DNA of 64,000 bases from assembly GCA_948602995.1 (NCBI GenBank), contig CAPEBR010000019.1:1-64000 (forward strand). Reading direction: 5' to 3'. The notes beneath the pieces are model-generated. The model did no database searches. It was not told the DNA's origin and was given only the letters and a program-made list of their open reading frames with translations. Made by a program: the position numbers and the translations under genes. Below are positions 26,579 through 36,642 of this stretch, one piece after another; position 1 is the first letter of the stretch; every line of letters begins with the position of its first letter. The DNA comes from an uncultured Dorea sp. Lineage in GTDB: Bacteria > Bacillota > Clostridia > Lachnospirales > Lachnospiraceae.

Positions 26579-27681
26579 TTCTCCATTCCTCCTTTTTGTA
26601 ATTTAATTTTATCAGTAATTTCCAGCGTACCGGTATCCATTATCAGGCGGCTGCTGGTTTCTATAGAATAATGCCGCAGGTAATTCTCCTCCATAGGTAT
26701 CCATACTTTTTCAAAAGCAGAAAAATAAGCCCCTTCACGCATCTGCAGCCGCTTCCTTTGTTCCTCCCTGCCACATGTCAAAAATATTGTCAGGTCGTGT
26801 TCCGCTGCCAGTGCCGGATGGCAGGAATAACTACCTTCTATAACCGTCAGATTGCAATATGGTATCCGTACAACTTCCCCCATACCGTTTTTCCTGCAAT
26901 CATAGGGATGGTAGAAAATCTCCTGCCCTGCCCTTATTGGCCGCAGTACCTCTGCCAAAAAGCGTTCCAGGTCCATATTGCCGCCCGGAATCTCCTTCCA
27001 GTTTTGCTTCCGCTTTTCCAAAGGCAGATAGAAATCATCCATATGGCATATATTACAGGGAAACAGTTTACCGACCACGTCTGCCAGATATGTCTTGCCG
27101 CTGCCACACCGCCCGTCAATGGCAATTACTGCCGGTTTATCTCTCACGGCCAGCCTGTATATTTCAAACAGTATCGGAAAATAGTCGCTATACTCTTTCT
27201 TGATCAAACGATAATGGGGATGATACGCTTCCCTGTATATCCGGCTGTGATGTACCGGCGGGTATCCCTCCTGCTTCCATGCTGACGCCCACTCTTCCAT
27301 GCCGGGGATATGCAGGGTCTTTAACTGCTCCAGCTTTTCCTCCAGCCCTTTCACGGTTCCCCTGTGTTCCCCTGCAGTAACCGTAAATAAATGCGCCAGC
27401 AATTTGACCTCATCGGTAGTTTCGCATAAGGACAATGGAAACCGGCACAGAGAACTGCTGACCTCCCGGATAAACTCCCCCCTTCCCGGAAGGACACCGC
27501 CCGAATCTTTCGGCAGCACATTCCACTCTCCGATTAGGGAGGATTCTGCCTGTCCTTTGTCACATACCATATGTTCTGGCCCAAATTCGCTTTGATAAAC
27601 CAACTTGCCAACGTCCTGCGGCTCCATCAGGGAATACTTTCTTCTGTGTTTTTTCAAAATTTGCAGGAAATTTCTGTCCAT
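26575..27681 (-). CDS. Two-domain P-loop kinase (uridine-kinase-like) with unknown N-terminal domain
   Basis: Residues 1 to about 165 form a domain I cannot assign (KYSLMEPQDVGKLVYQSEFGPEHM). Residues 180-365 form a uridine/pantothenate-kinase-like P-loop domain, with Walker A GRCGSGKT at 190-197 and HMDDFYLP where the family has its DDFY motif. It likely phosphorylates a nucleoside, vitamin or related alcohol. The four-base overlap with an ECF S component suggests uptake coupled to trapping by phosphorylation. Confidence 0.7.
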   Translation of the reverse strand: MDRNFLQILKKHRRKYSLMEPQDVGKLVYQSEFGPEHMVCDKGQAESSLIGEWNVLPKDSGGVLPGRGEFIREVSSSLCRFPLSLCETTDEVKLLAHLFTVTAGEHRGTVKGLEEKLEQLKTLHIPGMEEWASAWKQEGYPPVHHSRIYREAYHPHYRLIKKEYSDYFPILFEIYRLAVRDKPAVIAIDGRCGSGKTYLADVVGKLFPCNICHMDDFYLPLEKRKQNWKEIPGGNMDLERFLAEVLRPIRAGQEIFYHPYDCRKNGMGEVVRIPYCNLTVIEGSYSCHPALAAEHDLTIFLTCGREEQRKRLQMREGAYFSAFEKVWIPMEENYLRHYSIETSSRLIMDTGTLEITDKIKLQKGGMEK

Positions 27682-27854
27682 CCCGCCTCCTCATTTTTCA
27701 TCCGATTCTTTACTCCAAAAAATTCTAAGTCCATTATAAATATATTTATCGCTCACCGTTCCGTCATGGGAATACCCTTTCCTTATACTATATATTGTAC
27801 CGCAGATTCCTGTCAAAATGTAGAAGAAAAAAGCGCAATTTTCGACCTTTTTGT

Positions 27855-27987
27855 GTTACTGTTCACTCCGTGACCAGTAACATTCGCAAATCCATCTGAA
27901 ATTCGCTTCGCGAATGGGATTTGCTCACACCTGAATCATTTTCTTACGGACTTTGCAGTAAATGCAAAGTCCTGTGTGAACAGTAAC
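27855..27987. repeat. Family 1 palindromic repeat, copy C
   Basis: This 133-bp copy is very similar to copy B and shares its 12-bp ends. The left end also folds on itself as GTTACTG...CAGTAAC. The core TCACACCTGAATCATTTTCT is intact. It occupies most of the 429-bp gap between the kinase gene and serA; apart from the serA terminator I see no other feature there. Confidence 0.88.
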
Positions 27988-28059
27988 ACCTTTTTCACAA
28001 ATAGATAAAACATCTCCCTATGCCGGCATGAATCCATATTCAGCTATCAATATAAAGAA

Positions 28060-28089
28060 CACGGAATGCGCCAGGCTGCGCATTCCGTG
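28060..28089 (-). terminator. Terminator of the leuB-ilvD-ilvB-serC-serA series
   Basis: A perfect 12-bp stem, CACGGAATGCGC / GCGCATTCCGTG, has a six-base loop. On the minus strand it is followed by TTCTTT. It lies 21 bases after the serA stop. Confidence 0.75.
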
Positions 28090-28110
28090 AGAACATGATA
28101 CAGATCCGCT

Positions 28111-29280
28111 CTATTGATTTCGGATCACCCGGACCCGCAGTACCTCCTTCACATTTTCGAGGTCTTCTGCCACCCGGTCCGTCACATCCGAATCTATATC
28201 AATCATGGTATAGGCATATTTTCCCTTGCTTTTGTTGGTCATATCTGCGATATTCATATTATCCTGTGCAAGAATTTTTGTAAATTGTCCGATCATATTC
28301 GGGACATTCCTGTGAAGCAGGGCAATTCTTGTATTATCCCCGCGTATTCCCATATCGCAGTTCGGGTAATTCACAGAATTATGGATATTCCCATTCTCAA
28401 GGTAATCCTTCACCTGCCTTACCGCCATCTTCGCACAGTTATCCTCTGATTCCTCAGTAGAGGCCCCGAGATGGGGAATCACGATGGCACCCTTCACCCC
28501 TGCAATCTCCGGCGTGGGGAAATCTGTCACATAATGCTTCACTTTTCCGGAAATGAGAGCATCCACCATAGCTTCTTCCTCCACAAGTACATTTCTCGCA
28601 AAGTTCAGAACTACTGCCCCCTCCTTCATCAAACTAATGGCATCCCGGTCAATCATTCCTTTTGTACTATCCATAGCCGGTACATGAATGGTAATGTAAT
28701 CACAATCTCTGTAAATTTCATCCACAGTCTTGGAATGATGGATGCTCCGGGACAGTCTCCACGCAGAATCTACAGACACATATGGATCATAGCCGTACAC
28801 ATCCATCCCAAGATGGGTTGCAGCATTAGCTACAAGCACCCCGATGGCGCCAAGACCAATCACGCCTAGCTTCTTTCCCTCCAACTCGCAGCCTGCGAAC
28901 GCCTTCTTTGCCTTTTCTGCATCTTTCGCAATATTTCCGTCCTCTTCGTTTTCCTGAACCCAGTTGATTCCGCCGATAATATCACGGGACGCAAGGAGCA
29001 TTCCTGCAATCACCAGCTCCTTCACTCCGTTTGCATTTGCACCCGGCGTATTAAATACGACAATACCCGCCTCTGCGCATCGGTCGAGGGGAATGTTATT
29101 CACCCCGGCTCCTGCTCTCCCGATTGCTTTCAGCTTCTTCCCAAACTCCATATCATGCATAACCGCACTTCTTACCAGAAGCGCGTCCGCCTTCTCCTGG
29201 GTGCTCACCGGCACATATTCTTCTGTAAATTTATTCAGACCCACATCCGAGATTGGATTTAAACAATGATAGCTATACAT
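28111..29280 (-). CDS. serA: D-3-phosphoglycerate dehydrogenase
   Basis: The 389-residue enzyme oxidises 3-phosphoglycerate in the first step of serine synthesis. The NAD-binding motif GVIGLGAIGVLVANAA is at about 139-154, the catalytic histidine is in IPHLGASTEES (about 274-284), and a C-terminal ACT domain starts near residue 317. Its ATG overlaps the serC stop region, so the genes are translationally coupled. Confidence 0.94.
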   Translation of the reverse strand: MYSYHCLNPISDVGLNKFTEEYVPVSTQEKADALLVRSAVMHDMEFGKKLKAIGRAGAGVNNIPLDRCAEAGIVVFNTPGANANGVKELVIAGMLLASRDIIGGINWVQENEEDGNIAKDAEKAKKAFAGCELEGKKLGVIGLGAIGVLVANAATHLGMDVYGYDPYVSVDSAWRLSRSIHHSKTVDEIYRDCDYITIHVPAMDSTKGMIDRDAISLMKEGAVVLNFARNVLVEEEAMVDALISGKVKHYVTDFPTPEIAGVKGAIVIPHLGASTEESEDNCAKMAVRQVKDYLENGNIHNSVNYPNCDMGIRGDNTRIALLHRNVPNMIGQFTKILAQDNMNIADMTNKSKGKYAYTMIDIDSDVTDRVAEDLENVKEVLRVRVIRNQ

Positions 29281-30362
29281 TACAGATTCTCCTCTTCAAA
29301 CTTTTTCATAAATTCCACCAGTGCCTCCACGCCCTCAATAGGCATTGCATTATAGATGCTTGCGCGCATACCGCCTACCGTACGGTGTCCCTTAAGATTC
29401 TCAAAGCCTGCTGCCTTTGAATCCTGAATAAATTTTGCTTCCAGGTCAGCATCGCCGATGACAAAGGGCACATTCATGAGAGAACGGTCCTTTTTCTCCA
29501 CGGTTCCCCGGAACATATTACTCTGATCCAGATAATCATAGAGAACCTTAGCCTTCCTCTCATTATATTCCTTCATCGCCCCAAGGCCGCCGCGCTTCTT
29601 AAGCCACTTGAATACCTTGCCGCAGATATAGATACCGTATGCAGGGGGAGTATTGTAAAGGGAGCCCGCATCCGCATGGGTCTTATACTTTAACATAGTC
29701 GGCGTTCCGGGAAGTACCTCGTCTGAGATAAGATCCTTTCTGATAATCACAATCACGGTTCCCGCAGGCCCGATATTCTTCTGCACGCCACCGTAAATAA
29801 TGCCGTATTTCGTCACATCGTGGGGCTCAGACAAGAAGCAGGAAGAGACATCCGCAACAAGCGTCTTCCCCTTTGTATCTGGAAGCTCCTTATATTTCGT
29901 TCCATAGATGGTGTTGTTCTCGCAGATGTACACGTAATCCGCATCCTCTGATACCGCAAGCGCCGACACATCCGGTATGTAGGAAAATGTCTTATCCGCA
30001 GAGGAAGCAATAATATTTACTTTACCGTATTTTTCTGCTTCCTGGGCTGCTTTTTTCGCCCACTGTCCAGTTACAATATAATCTGCCACACCGTTCTTCA
30101 TCAGGTTCATGGGGACCGCGGCAAACTGCTGTGAAGCTCCGCCCTGCAAAAACAGTACCTCATAGTCCTCAGGGATCTTCATGAGATCCCTGAGATCCGC
30201 CTCTGCTGTATCAATAATCTCCTGGAATGGTTTTGAGCGGTGACTCATTTCCATCACGGACATACCGGTTCCTCTGTAATCTAACATCTCCTCTGCCGCT
30301 TCCCTTAATACCTCCTCCGGCAAAACAGCCGGGCCTGCTGAAAAATTATACACTCTGCTCAT
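29280..30362 (-). CDS. serC: Phosphoserine aminotransferase
   Basis: The 360-residue PLP enzyme makes phosphoserine from 3-phosphohydroxypyruvate and glutamate. It starts MSRVYNFSAGPAVLPEEVL, the family's standard N-terminus. The PLP lysine is in YGGVQKNIGPAG (about 190-201). The ATG at 30362 has GGAGG seven bases upstream; an ATG two codons earlier is too close to that box. It follows ilvB after 34 bases and completes two of three serine steps with serA. Confidence 0.95.
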   Translation of the reverse strand: MSRVYNFSAGPAVLPEEVLREAAEEMLDYRGTGMSVMEMSHRSKPFQEIIDTAEADLRDLMKIPEDYEVLFLQGGASQQFAAVPMNLMKNGVADYIVTGQWAKKAAQEAEKYGKVNIIASSADKTFSYIPDVSALAVSEDADYVYICENNTIYGTKYKELPDTKGKTLVADVSSCFLSEPHDVTKYGIIYGGVQKNIGPAGTVIVIIRKDLISDEVLPGTPTMLKYKTHADAGSLYNTPPAYGIYICGKVFKWLKKRGGLGAMKEYNERKAKVLYDYLDQSNMFRGTVEKKDRSLMNVPFVIGDADLEAKFIQDSKAAGFENLKGHRTVGGMRASIYNAMPIEGVEALVEFMKKFEEENL

Positions 30363-30396
30363 TTTCATTCCTCCATTTTCTATCTCTTGCTTCGTA

Positions 30397-32079
30397 CTAT
30401 TGTTCCTTCTCCTTGAGATCCTTCTCGTCAAACACCTCCCGGATGGATGCTCCCGGCGCTACCATAGGCCACACCTTATCATCACAGTCGATCTGACAGT
30501 CAATGACCACTGGCTTTCCAAGTGTCAGCGCCCTGGCAAACGCCTCGGAAAATTCTTCCTTTGATGATACCCGGATCCCGTCTGCACCCATGGCCTTTGC
30601 CAGCTTCACAAAATCCACCGCGTCATTCAGAACCGTTGCCGAATACCTCTGTCCATAGAACAGGTTCTGCCACTGGCGCACCATCCCGAGCACATGGTTG
30701 TTAATCACCACCTGAATGACCGGAATATTGTGGCGTACTGCGGTTGCAATCTCATTCATATTCATACGGAAGCAGCCGTCCCCGGCAATGTTCACCACCG
30801 TCTTGTGCGGCATGCCCGTCTTTGCCCCAAGGGACGCACCAAGTCCGTAGCCCATGGTTCCAAGCCCTCCTGAGGTGAGGAAGGTTCTGGGTTGTGTATA
30901 TTTATAATACTGGGCCGCCCACATCTGGTGCTGCCCGACTTCCGTGACAACAATCGCCTCACCCTTCGTCTGGCGGTAGATCTCCTCCACCACATAAGGA
31001 CCCGTGAGAATATCCGGGTGATAGGAGAGAGGATATTTCTCCTTGTAACTCATAATCCTCTGGATCCACTCCGTATGCTTCTGCTGGGAAAGCTTCTCAT
31101 TAATACATGCCAGAATAGTTCTAATATCACCCACAACACCCTTTGTGATCAGCACATTTTTATTCATCTCCGCTTCGTCCACATCGAACTGGAGGATCTT
31201 TGCATTGTCCGCAAATTTCTTCGCATTTCCGGTTACACGGTCGCTGAACCTTGCCCCCACTACGATCAGAAGGTCACACTCACTGACCCCGTAGTTGGAG
31301 GTCTTTGTCCCGTGCATTCCAAGCATGCCCGTATAGAGGGGGTCTGTTCCGGGAAATGCTCCCTTTCCCATCAGGCTGTCTGTTACTGGAGCGTCTACCT
31401 TCTTTACAAATGCCCGAAGCTCCCCGCTTGCTCCAGATAACACGGCTCCTCCGCCCACAAAGATATAAGGCTTCTCTGACTCCTCAATCATCTTAAGAGC
31501 CTCGGCAACATCACCCTCACTTACAGTCCTTACCGGTTTCACCTCCGGAATCTCTGCCCTCTCATACTCTGCCTTATTCGCTGTCACATCCTTCGGAATA
31601 TCAATCAGCACCGGCCCCGGCCTTCCCTTCCTCGCAATCACAAAAGCCCTGCGGATGGTCTCTGCCAGATTATTTACATCCTTTACAATAAAGTTATGCT
31701 TTGTAATCGGTAATGTGATTCCTGCAATATCAATCTCCTGAAAACTGTCCTTTCCAAGGAGCGCGACGCCCACGTTGCACGTAATCGCCACAATGGGGAT
31801 GGAATCCATATATGCTGTAGCGATACCGGTCACCAGATTGGTCGCCCCCGGTCCGCTTGTAGCAAAACAGACGCCCACCTTTCCTGTCGCTCTCGCATAG
31901 CCGTCCGCCGCATGGGCAGCGCCCTGCTCATGGGACGTGAGAATATGTGTAATCTCATCACTATGCTTATACAATTCATCATATACATTCAAAATCGCTC
32001 CGCCCGGATACCCAAATACGGTATCCACTCCCTGCTCCTTCAGACACTCGATTACGATTTCTGCTCCTGTAAGCTGCAT
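30397..32079 (-). CDS. ilvB: Acetolactate synthase, large subunit
   Basis: The 560-residue ThDP enzyme makes acetolactate or acetohydroxybutyrate for branched-chain amino acids. The catalytic glutamate lies in the N-terminal PYR domain (TSHEQGAAHAADGYAR), and the ThDP-binding motif begins GDGCFRMNMNE and ends in NN at about 429-455. The length and domains are biosynthetic rather than catabolic. No regulatory small subunit (ilvN) lies next to it, which is unusual. Confidence 0.93.
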   Translation of the reverse strand: MQLTGAEIVIECLKEQGVDTVFGYPGGAILNVYDELYKHSDEITHILTSHEQGAAHAADGYARATGKVGVCFATSGPGATNLVTGIATAYMDSIPIVAITCNVGVALLGKDSFQEIDIAGITLPITKHNFIVKDVNNLAETIRRAFVIARKGRPGPVLIDIPKDVTANKAEYERAEIPEVKPVRTVSEGDVAEALKMIEESEKPYIFVGGGAVLSGASGELRAFVKKVDAPVTDSLMGKGAFPGTDPLYTGMLGMHGTKTSNYGVSECDLLIVVGARFSDRVTGNAKKFADNAKILQFDVDEAEMNKNVLITKGVVGDIRTILACINEKLSQQKHTEWIQRIMSYKEKYPLSYHPDILTGPYVVEEIYRQTKGEAIVVTEVGQHQMWAAQYYKYTQPRTFLTSGGLGTMGYGLGASLGAKTGMPHKTVVNIAGDGCFRMNMNEIATAVRHNIPVIQVVINNHVLGMVRQWQNLFYGQRYSATVLNDAVDFVKLAKAMGADGIRVSSKEEFSEAFARALTLGKPVVIDCQIDCDDKVWPMVAPGASIREVFDEKDLKEKEQ

Positions 32080-32093
32080 TTCTGTCCTTCTCC

Positions 32094-33770
32094 TTATCTG
32101 TTACTCTTCGGTATCTCTAGAATCGCTCCTCTGTTTCCGGAGGTTACCATAGATGCGTATCTCGCCAGATATCCTGTTGTTACCTTCGGCTCTCTCGGCT
32201 GCCATTTTTCTCTTCTCTTCTTAAGCTCCTCATCCGGTACGGCAAGCTCAAGCTTAAGCCCTGGAATGTCAATCCTGATCAGATCGCCTTCCTCCACGAG
32301 GGCAATGGGGCCGCCCACTGCCGCCTCCGGCGACACATGACCGATGGAGGCTCCCCTTGAAGCACCGCTGAAGCGCCCGTCTGTAATCAGGGCTACACTG
32401 GAACCGAGTCCCATTCCGGCAATAGCAGAAGTGGGATTCAGCATCTCACGCATGCCGGGTCCGCCTTTCGGCCCCTCATAACGGATGACAACCACATCGC
32501 CTGCCACGATCTTACCGCCTTTAATTGCCTCAATTGCATCCTCTTCGCATTCAAAAACTCTTGCCGGGCCCTCATGCACAAGCATCTCATCTACCACTGC
32601 GGAGCGCTTCACAACACTTCCGTCCGGTGCAAGGTTACCCTTAAGAACCGCAAGTCCTCCTGTCGGAGTATACGGATTGTCAATTGGACGAATCACCTCC
32701 GGATTCCGGTTTACGGCTCCCTCAATATTCTCTCCTACGGTTCGTCCCGTAACCGTCATACAGTCAGTGTATAGAAGGTTCTTCTTATTCAGCTCCGCCA
32801 TGACCGCATACACGCCTCCGGCTTCATTCAGATCCTCCATATAGGTCGGGCCTGCCGGAGCCAGATGGCAGAGATTCGGCGTCTTCTCACTGATTCCATT
32901 TGCAAAATCAATCTCAAAGTCCATGCCGATCTCATGAGCAATTGCCGGGAGATGCAGCATACTGTTCGTAGAGCATCCAAGCGCCATGTCTACCGTAAGC
33001 GCATTCAGGACCGCTTTCTCTGTCATAATATCACTGGGACGGATATTCTTCTCAAGAAGCTCCATCACCTTCATGCCCGCCTGCTTTGCCAGACGGATCC
33101 TTGCAGAATATACTGCCGGAATCGTCCCGTTTCCGCCAAGTCCCATGCCGAGCACTTCTGTCAGGCAGTTCATGCTATTGGCCGTGTACATACCAGAGCA
33201 GGAACCGCAGGTAGGGCAGACCTTATTTTCAAATTCGCACAAGTCCTCGTCGGACATCGTGCCCGCAGCATTGGCTCCCACTGCCTCAAACATACTGGAA
33301 AGGCTTCTCTTTTCACCCTTCACATGCCCCGCCAGCATGGGACCGCCGCTTACGAAGATTGTCGGCACATTGATTCTCGCCGCTGCCATCAGAAGACCAG
33401 GCACATTCTTATCACAGTTTGGCACCATCACAAGAGCGTCAAATTGATGAGCCAGTGCCATCGCTTCTGTAGAGTCTGCGATCAGATCCCTTGTAACAAG
33501 AGAATATTTCATACCGATGTGGCCCATGGCAATCCCGTCACATACTGCAATTGCAGGAAATACAATCGGTGTTCCTCCTGCCATGGCAACCCCCTGTTTC
33601 ACCGCATCCACAATCTTATCCAGATTCATATGCCCCGGGACAATCTCATTATAGGAGCTGACAATCCCTACGAGCGGTCTGTCCATCTCCTCCTTCGTAA
33701 GCCCCAGCGCATTAAATAATGAACGGTGGGGCGCCTGCTGTTTTCCTTTTGTAACTGTATCGCTTCTCAT
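32094..33770 (-). CDS. ilvD: Dihydroxy-acid dehydratase
   Basis: The 558-residue Fe-S dehydratase acts in valine and isoleucine synthesis. Cluster cysteines are in PNCDKNVPG (about 118-126) and [18 protein letters not shown] (about 189-206). [20 protein letters not shown] near residue 470 is the conserved C-terminal motif. It starts [18 protein letters not shown], as usual, and ends 14 bases before ilvB. Confidence 0.96.
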   Translation of the reverse strand: MRSDTVTKGKQQAPHRSLFNALGLTKEEMDRPLVGIVSSYNEIVPGHMNLDKIVDAVKQGVAMAGGTPIVFPAIAVCDGIAMGHIGMKYSLVTRDLIADSTEAMALAHQFDALVMVPNCDKNVPGLLMAAARINVPTIFVSGGPMLAGHVKGEKRSLSSMFEAVGANAAGTMSDEDLCEFENKVCPTCGSCSGMYTANSMNCLTEVLGMGLGGNGTIPAVYSARIRLAKQAGMKVMELLEKNIRPSDIMTEKAVLNALTVDMALGCSTNSMLHLPAIAHEIGMDFEIDFANGISEKTPNLCHLAPAGPTYMEDLNEAGGVYAVMAELNKKNLLYTDCMTVTGRTVGENIEGAVNRNPEVIRPIDNPYTPTGGLAVLKGNLAPDGSVVKRSAVVDEMLVHEGPARVFECEEDAIEAIKGGKIVAGDVVVIRYEGPKGGPGMREMLNPTSAIAGMGLGSSVALITDGRFSGASRGASIGHVSPEAAVGGPIALVEEGDLIRIDIPGLKLELAVPDEELKKRREKWQPREPKVTTGYLARYASMVTSGNRGAILEIPKSNR

Positions 33771-33845
33771 ATTTTCCTCCTGACCAGGCAGACGGACTCA
33801 GTCCGGGTTACTTCCCCGGCGCACCGTCTGCTTTTCCATGTATTT

Positions 33846-33881
33846 GTTACTATTCACGGCCCGAAGGCCTTTCATAGTAAC
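33846..33881. repeat. Mini family 1 hairpin between leuB and ilvD
   Basis: This 36-bp hairpin pairs GTTACTAT with ATAGTAAC and GGCC with GGCC-type inner bases. It sits in the 145-bp gap between leuB and ilvD, inside the putative operon. A second hairpin, GCAGACGG / CCGTCTGC, lies just before it at about 33786-33831. Confidence 0.7.
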
Positions 33882-33915
33882 GATTCCAAATACCTTTTGA
33901 CATCCAGATGGGGCG

Positions 33916-34998
33916 TTATATATTTTTTGCAATCAGGCCGCCCATCTCCTCTGTGCCAACCTGCCTCTTTCCTTCGGACATAATATCAATTGTCCGGTAT
34001 CCCTCCTTAAGCACCTTCGCGACTGCCGTCTCAATGGCGTCCGCTTCCCTGTCAAGGTCAAAGCTGAACCTGAGCATCATTGCTGCTGACAGAATGGTTG
34101 CTATAGGGTTTGCAATCCCTTTGCCCGCAATGTCAGGCGCAGAGCCGCCGCTGGGCTCGTAGAGTCCGAACTTCGTCTCATTGAGACTCGCGCTTGCAAG
34201 CATGCCGATGGAGCCGGTTACCATACTCGCCTCATCTGATAAAATATCACCAAACATATTTTCTGTCAGGATAACATCAAACTGTTTCGGATCCTTCACA
34301 AGCTGCATGGCACAGTTATCCACCAGCATATGCTCAAGAGTAACCTCCGGATACTCCACGGCCACTTCCTCTACAACCTTTCTCCAGAGTCTGGAAGAAT
34401 CCAGCACGTTTGCCTTATCCACACTTGTCACTTTCTTCCTGCGCTTCGCGGCAATGTCAAAGCCTCTCTTCGCAATCCGGCGTATCTCATTCTCATTGTA
34501 TGTCAGAGAATCATACGCTGTCATGACGCCATTCTCTTCCACGGTTTTGCGTTCCCCAAAATATAATCCTCCGGTAAGCTCACGCATGATCATCATGTCA
34601 AAGCCGCCCTCTGTAATCTCCTCCTTAAGGGGACACGCTCCCTTGAGCTCATCGTAGAGAACCGCCGGGCGCAGATTCGCAAACAGATTCAGCTCCTTAC
34701 GGATTCTGAGAAGTCCGGCCTCTGGTCTCTTTGAAGGTTCTAGCTTATACCAGGGGGATGTCTTCGCATCTCCGCCTATGGAGCCCATCAGCACTGCATC
34801 GCATGCCTTCGCAGCAGCCACTGTCTCATCTGTCAGGGGTATGCCATGCACATCAATCGATGCACCTCCCATTAAGAGCTGCATATATTCTACTGTATGT
34901 CCATATTTTTCTGCCGCCTTATCAAGAACCTTCATTGCCTCCGTTACAATCTCCGGTCCGATCCCGTCTCCCTTAATCACTCCGATTTTAAGATTCAT
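33916..34998 (-). CDS. leuB: 3-isopropylmalate dehydrogenase
   Basis: The 360-residue enzyme catalyses oxidative decarboxylation in leucine synthesis. It begins [21 protein letters not shown] and substrate motifs include [16 protein letters not shown], and the metal-binding aspartates occur in [16 protein letters not shown] use the ATG at 34998; one four codons upstream touches the GGAGG box. leuA and leuCD are not adjacent. Co-directional with ilvD-ilvB. Confidence 0.94.
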   Translation of the reverse strand: MNLKIGVIKGDGIGPEIVTEAMKVLDKAAEKYGHTVEYMQLLMGGASIDVHGIPLTDETVAAAKACDAVLMGSIGGDAKTSPWYKLEPSKRPEAGLLRIRKELNLFANLRPAVLYDELKGACPLKEEITEGGFDMMIMRELTGGLYFGERKTVEENGVMTAYDSLTYNENEIRRIAKRGFDIAAKRRKKVTSVDKANVLDSSRLWRKVVEEVAVEYPEVTLEHMLVDNCAMQLVKDPKQFDVILTENMFGDILSDEASMVTGSIGMLASASLNETKFGLYEPSGGSAPDIAGKGIANPIATILSAAMMLRFSFDLDREADAIETAVAKVLKEGYRTIDIMSEGKRQVGTEEMGGLIAKNI

Positions 34999-35078
34999 TC
35001 TATCTATCATCCTCCCTGATCGTAATTACTGTGTATTTTCACTCCCCAGAACAGCTAAATAGTTACATGCCAGCAACT

Positions 35079-35107
35079 ATAATATCGCATTTTCATCCAT
35101 ATTTCAA
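35079..35107 (-). promoter_or_regulatory. Promoter for leuB and the downstream ilv-ser genes
   Basis: On the minus strand TTGAAA and TATTAT are spaced by exactly 17 bases. Transcription would start near 35072, about 74 bases before the leuB ATG. That leader is too short for a T-box, and none was seen. Confidence 0.65.
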
Positions 35108-35145
35108 GACTTTAATTAGGTAAATCATTAAATTGGTTTATACAA

Positions 35146-35844
35146 TTAAAGTTCCAGCGCAATCTCCATCATCTGATGGAAGCCCGTCTGGCGGTCGTCT
35201 GCACTCAGGGAATCTTCTCTGTATAAATGGTCTGAGATGGTCAGAATACACAACGCCTTCTTTCCTGCTCTTGCCGCATTCATATAGAGTGCAGCCGCCT
35301 CCATCTCCACTGCAAGTACGCCCATACGTTTCCAGCAGTCATTAAAATCCGTCCTGTCATTATAAAACACATCTGAAGACAGGATATTTCCCACTCTCAC
35401 ACTGGCGCCCTTTTCTCTGGCAGTATTTACCGCTTTTTCCAAAAGCCCGTAATCCGGGATCGGTGCAAATGTCCCTGGAAGCTGATACTGGTCCGCATAG
35501 CTGGAGTTCGTGCAGGCCCCCATACCGATCACAATATCCATCACATTCACATCATCCTGCATCGCACCTGCAGAACCAATCCGGATAATCGCGTCAACAT
35601 CATAAAAATGATACAGCTCATAGCTGTAAATACCGATGGACGGCATCCCCATGCCGCCTCCCATAACCGAGATTTTCTTTCCTTTATACATTCCTGTATA
35701 GCCAAACATGTTCCTTACTGTATTAAAGCATTTTACGTCCTCCAGATATGTATCAGCAATATATTTTGCCCGAAGCGGGTCGCCGGGCATGAGTACTGTT
35801 CTGGCAATGTCTCCCCTGTCTGCCCCATTATGTGGTGTTCCCAT
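35146..35844 (-). CDS. deoD: Purine-nucleoside phosphorylase, DeoD type
   Basis: The 232-residue enzyme phosphorolyses purine nucleosides in salvage. MGTPHNGADRGDIARTVLMPGDPLRAKYIA is the standard N-terminus, split here as GDIARTVLMPGDP at about 11-23, and EMEAAALYMNAA is at about 180-191. AAGGAGG lies six bases before the ATG at 35844. A TATAAT at 35888-35893 (minus strand) probably is its -10 box. It is 135 bases upstream of leuB, on the same strand. Confidence 0.95.
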   Translation of the reverse strand: MGTPHNGADRGDIARTVLMPGDPLRAKYIADTYLEDVKCFNTVRNMFGYTGMYKGKKISVMGGGMGMPSIGIYSYELYHFYDVDAIIRIGSAGAMQDDVNVMDIVIGMGACTNSSYADQYQLPGTFAPIPDYGLLEKAVNTAREKGASVRVGNILSSDVFYNDRTDFNDCWKRMGVLAVEMEAAALYMNAARAGKKALCILTISDHLYREDSLSADDRQTGFHQMMEIALEL

Positions 35845-35954
35845 ATAGATCCTCCTTCTTTTCAAAGTCTTAAAATTGCTATTCTGCATTATAACATCTT
35901 TTCCCCAAAAAGAAAAGTGTTGAAGAGTATTACTTTTGAGACTGGTGGGGGGAC

Positions 35955-36135
35955 GCAGGAAGGGGAGGCCATATATTCCATTCAAACGAGGCAAAATTCC
36001 GATGAACTAACCGTTAACTGCGACTAAGACGCTCGGGAGAGTCCTCGCGTCTAAGTCTCCGTAAACGGTGGATTTCATCTCCATAAAAAGCGCCTCTGAT
36101 TGTTTTCATTGGAATATATGGCCTCCCCTTCCTGC
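35955..36135. repeat. 181-bp single-hairpin element with 26-bp perfect arms
   Basis: The outer arms (35955-35980 and 36110-36135) are perfect 26-bp inverted repeats starting GCAGGAAGGGGAGGCC. The inside continues to pair: GAGGC/GCCTC, GATGAA/TTCATC, CCGTTAAC/GTAAACGG (one mismatch), and GACTAAGACGC/GCGTCTAAGTC (one mismatch) around the loop TCGGGAGAGTCCTC. It lies in the 430-bp gap between the divergent deoD and glyoxalase-fold genes. It could be a MITE-like mobile element or a long structured RNA; no ORF is present. Confidence 0.8.
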
Positions 36136-36274
36136 TGTTTACTGGCAAATAAATGTATTACTGGGGGAGGACACGTAAACGCAATAAAAGCTTTACATGG
36201 TTTTGTCTGTCGATTATAATAGGAGGCAGGTATTTCATTTTTTTATCAGTATTGTAAAGAAAGGGAGAATGATT

Positions 36275-36640
36275 ATGAAATTTACTTTTTATCACAACAA
36301 TATTAATGTGCGGGATCTGGAGGAATCGGTCAGGTTTTATGAGAAGGCTCTTGGGCTTACGGTTTCGAAGGAAAAGGAGGCAGAGGATGGAAGCTTTAAG
36401 CTGGTGTTTTTAGGTGACGGGGCAACGCCGCATCTTTTAGAGCTTACCTGGCTTCGTGATATGGACAGGGCTTATGACCTGGGGGATAATGAATCTCATC
36501 TGGCGATGCATGTTGATGATATGGAGGCTGCTCTTGCCTTCCATAAGGAAATGGACTGTGTGTGCTTTGAGAATCCTGACATGGGTATTTATTTTATCAA
36601 TGACCCGGACGGCTACTGGATTGAAATCTGTCCGGTTTAA
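36275..36640 (+). CDS. VOC-superfamily (glyoxalase/bleomycin-resistance fold) protein
   Basis: The 121-residue protein has the two beta-alpha-beta3 modules of the VOC fold: FYHNNINVRDLEESVRFYEKALG at the N-terminus (residues 4-26) and FINDPDGYWIEICPV at the end. Likely metal ligands are H6/H-type, E in LLELTW, H in HLAMHVDD, and E in WIEI. It may be a lactoylglutathione-lyase-like enzyme; the substrate is unknown. Start at 36275 has GGGAG upstream. Monocistronic. Confidence 0.8.
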   Translation: MKFTFYHNNINVRDLEESVRFYEKALGLTVSKEKEAEDGSFKLVFLGDGATPHLLELTWLRDMDRAYDLGDNESHLAMHVDDMEAALAFHKEMDCVCFENPDMGIYFINDPDGYWIEICPV

Positions 36641-36642
36641 GG

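Noticed and set aside
32865..33719. Long open frame antisense to ilvD (284 codons)
   Set aside because: It is a shadow of a highly conserved gene, rich in His and Arg, with no ribosome binding site and no protein-like motifs.
34999..35107. T-box riboswitch ahead of leuB
   Set aside because: The leader from the best promoter is only about 74 bases, with no T-box motif or specifier structure.
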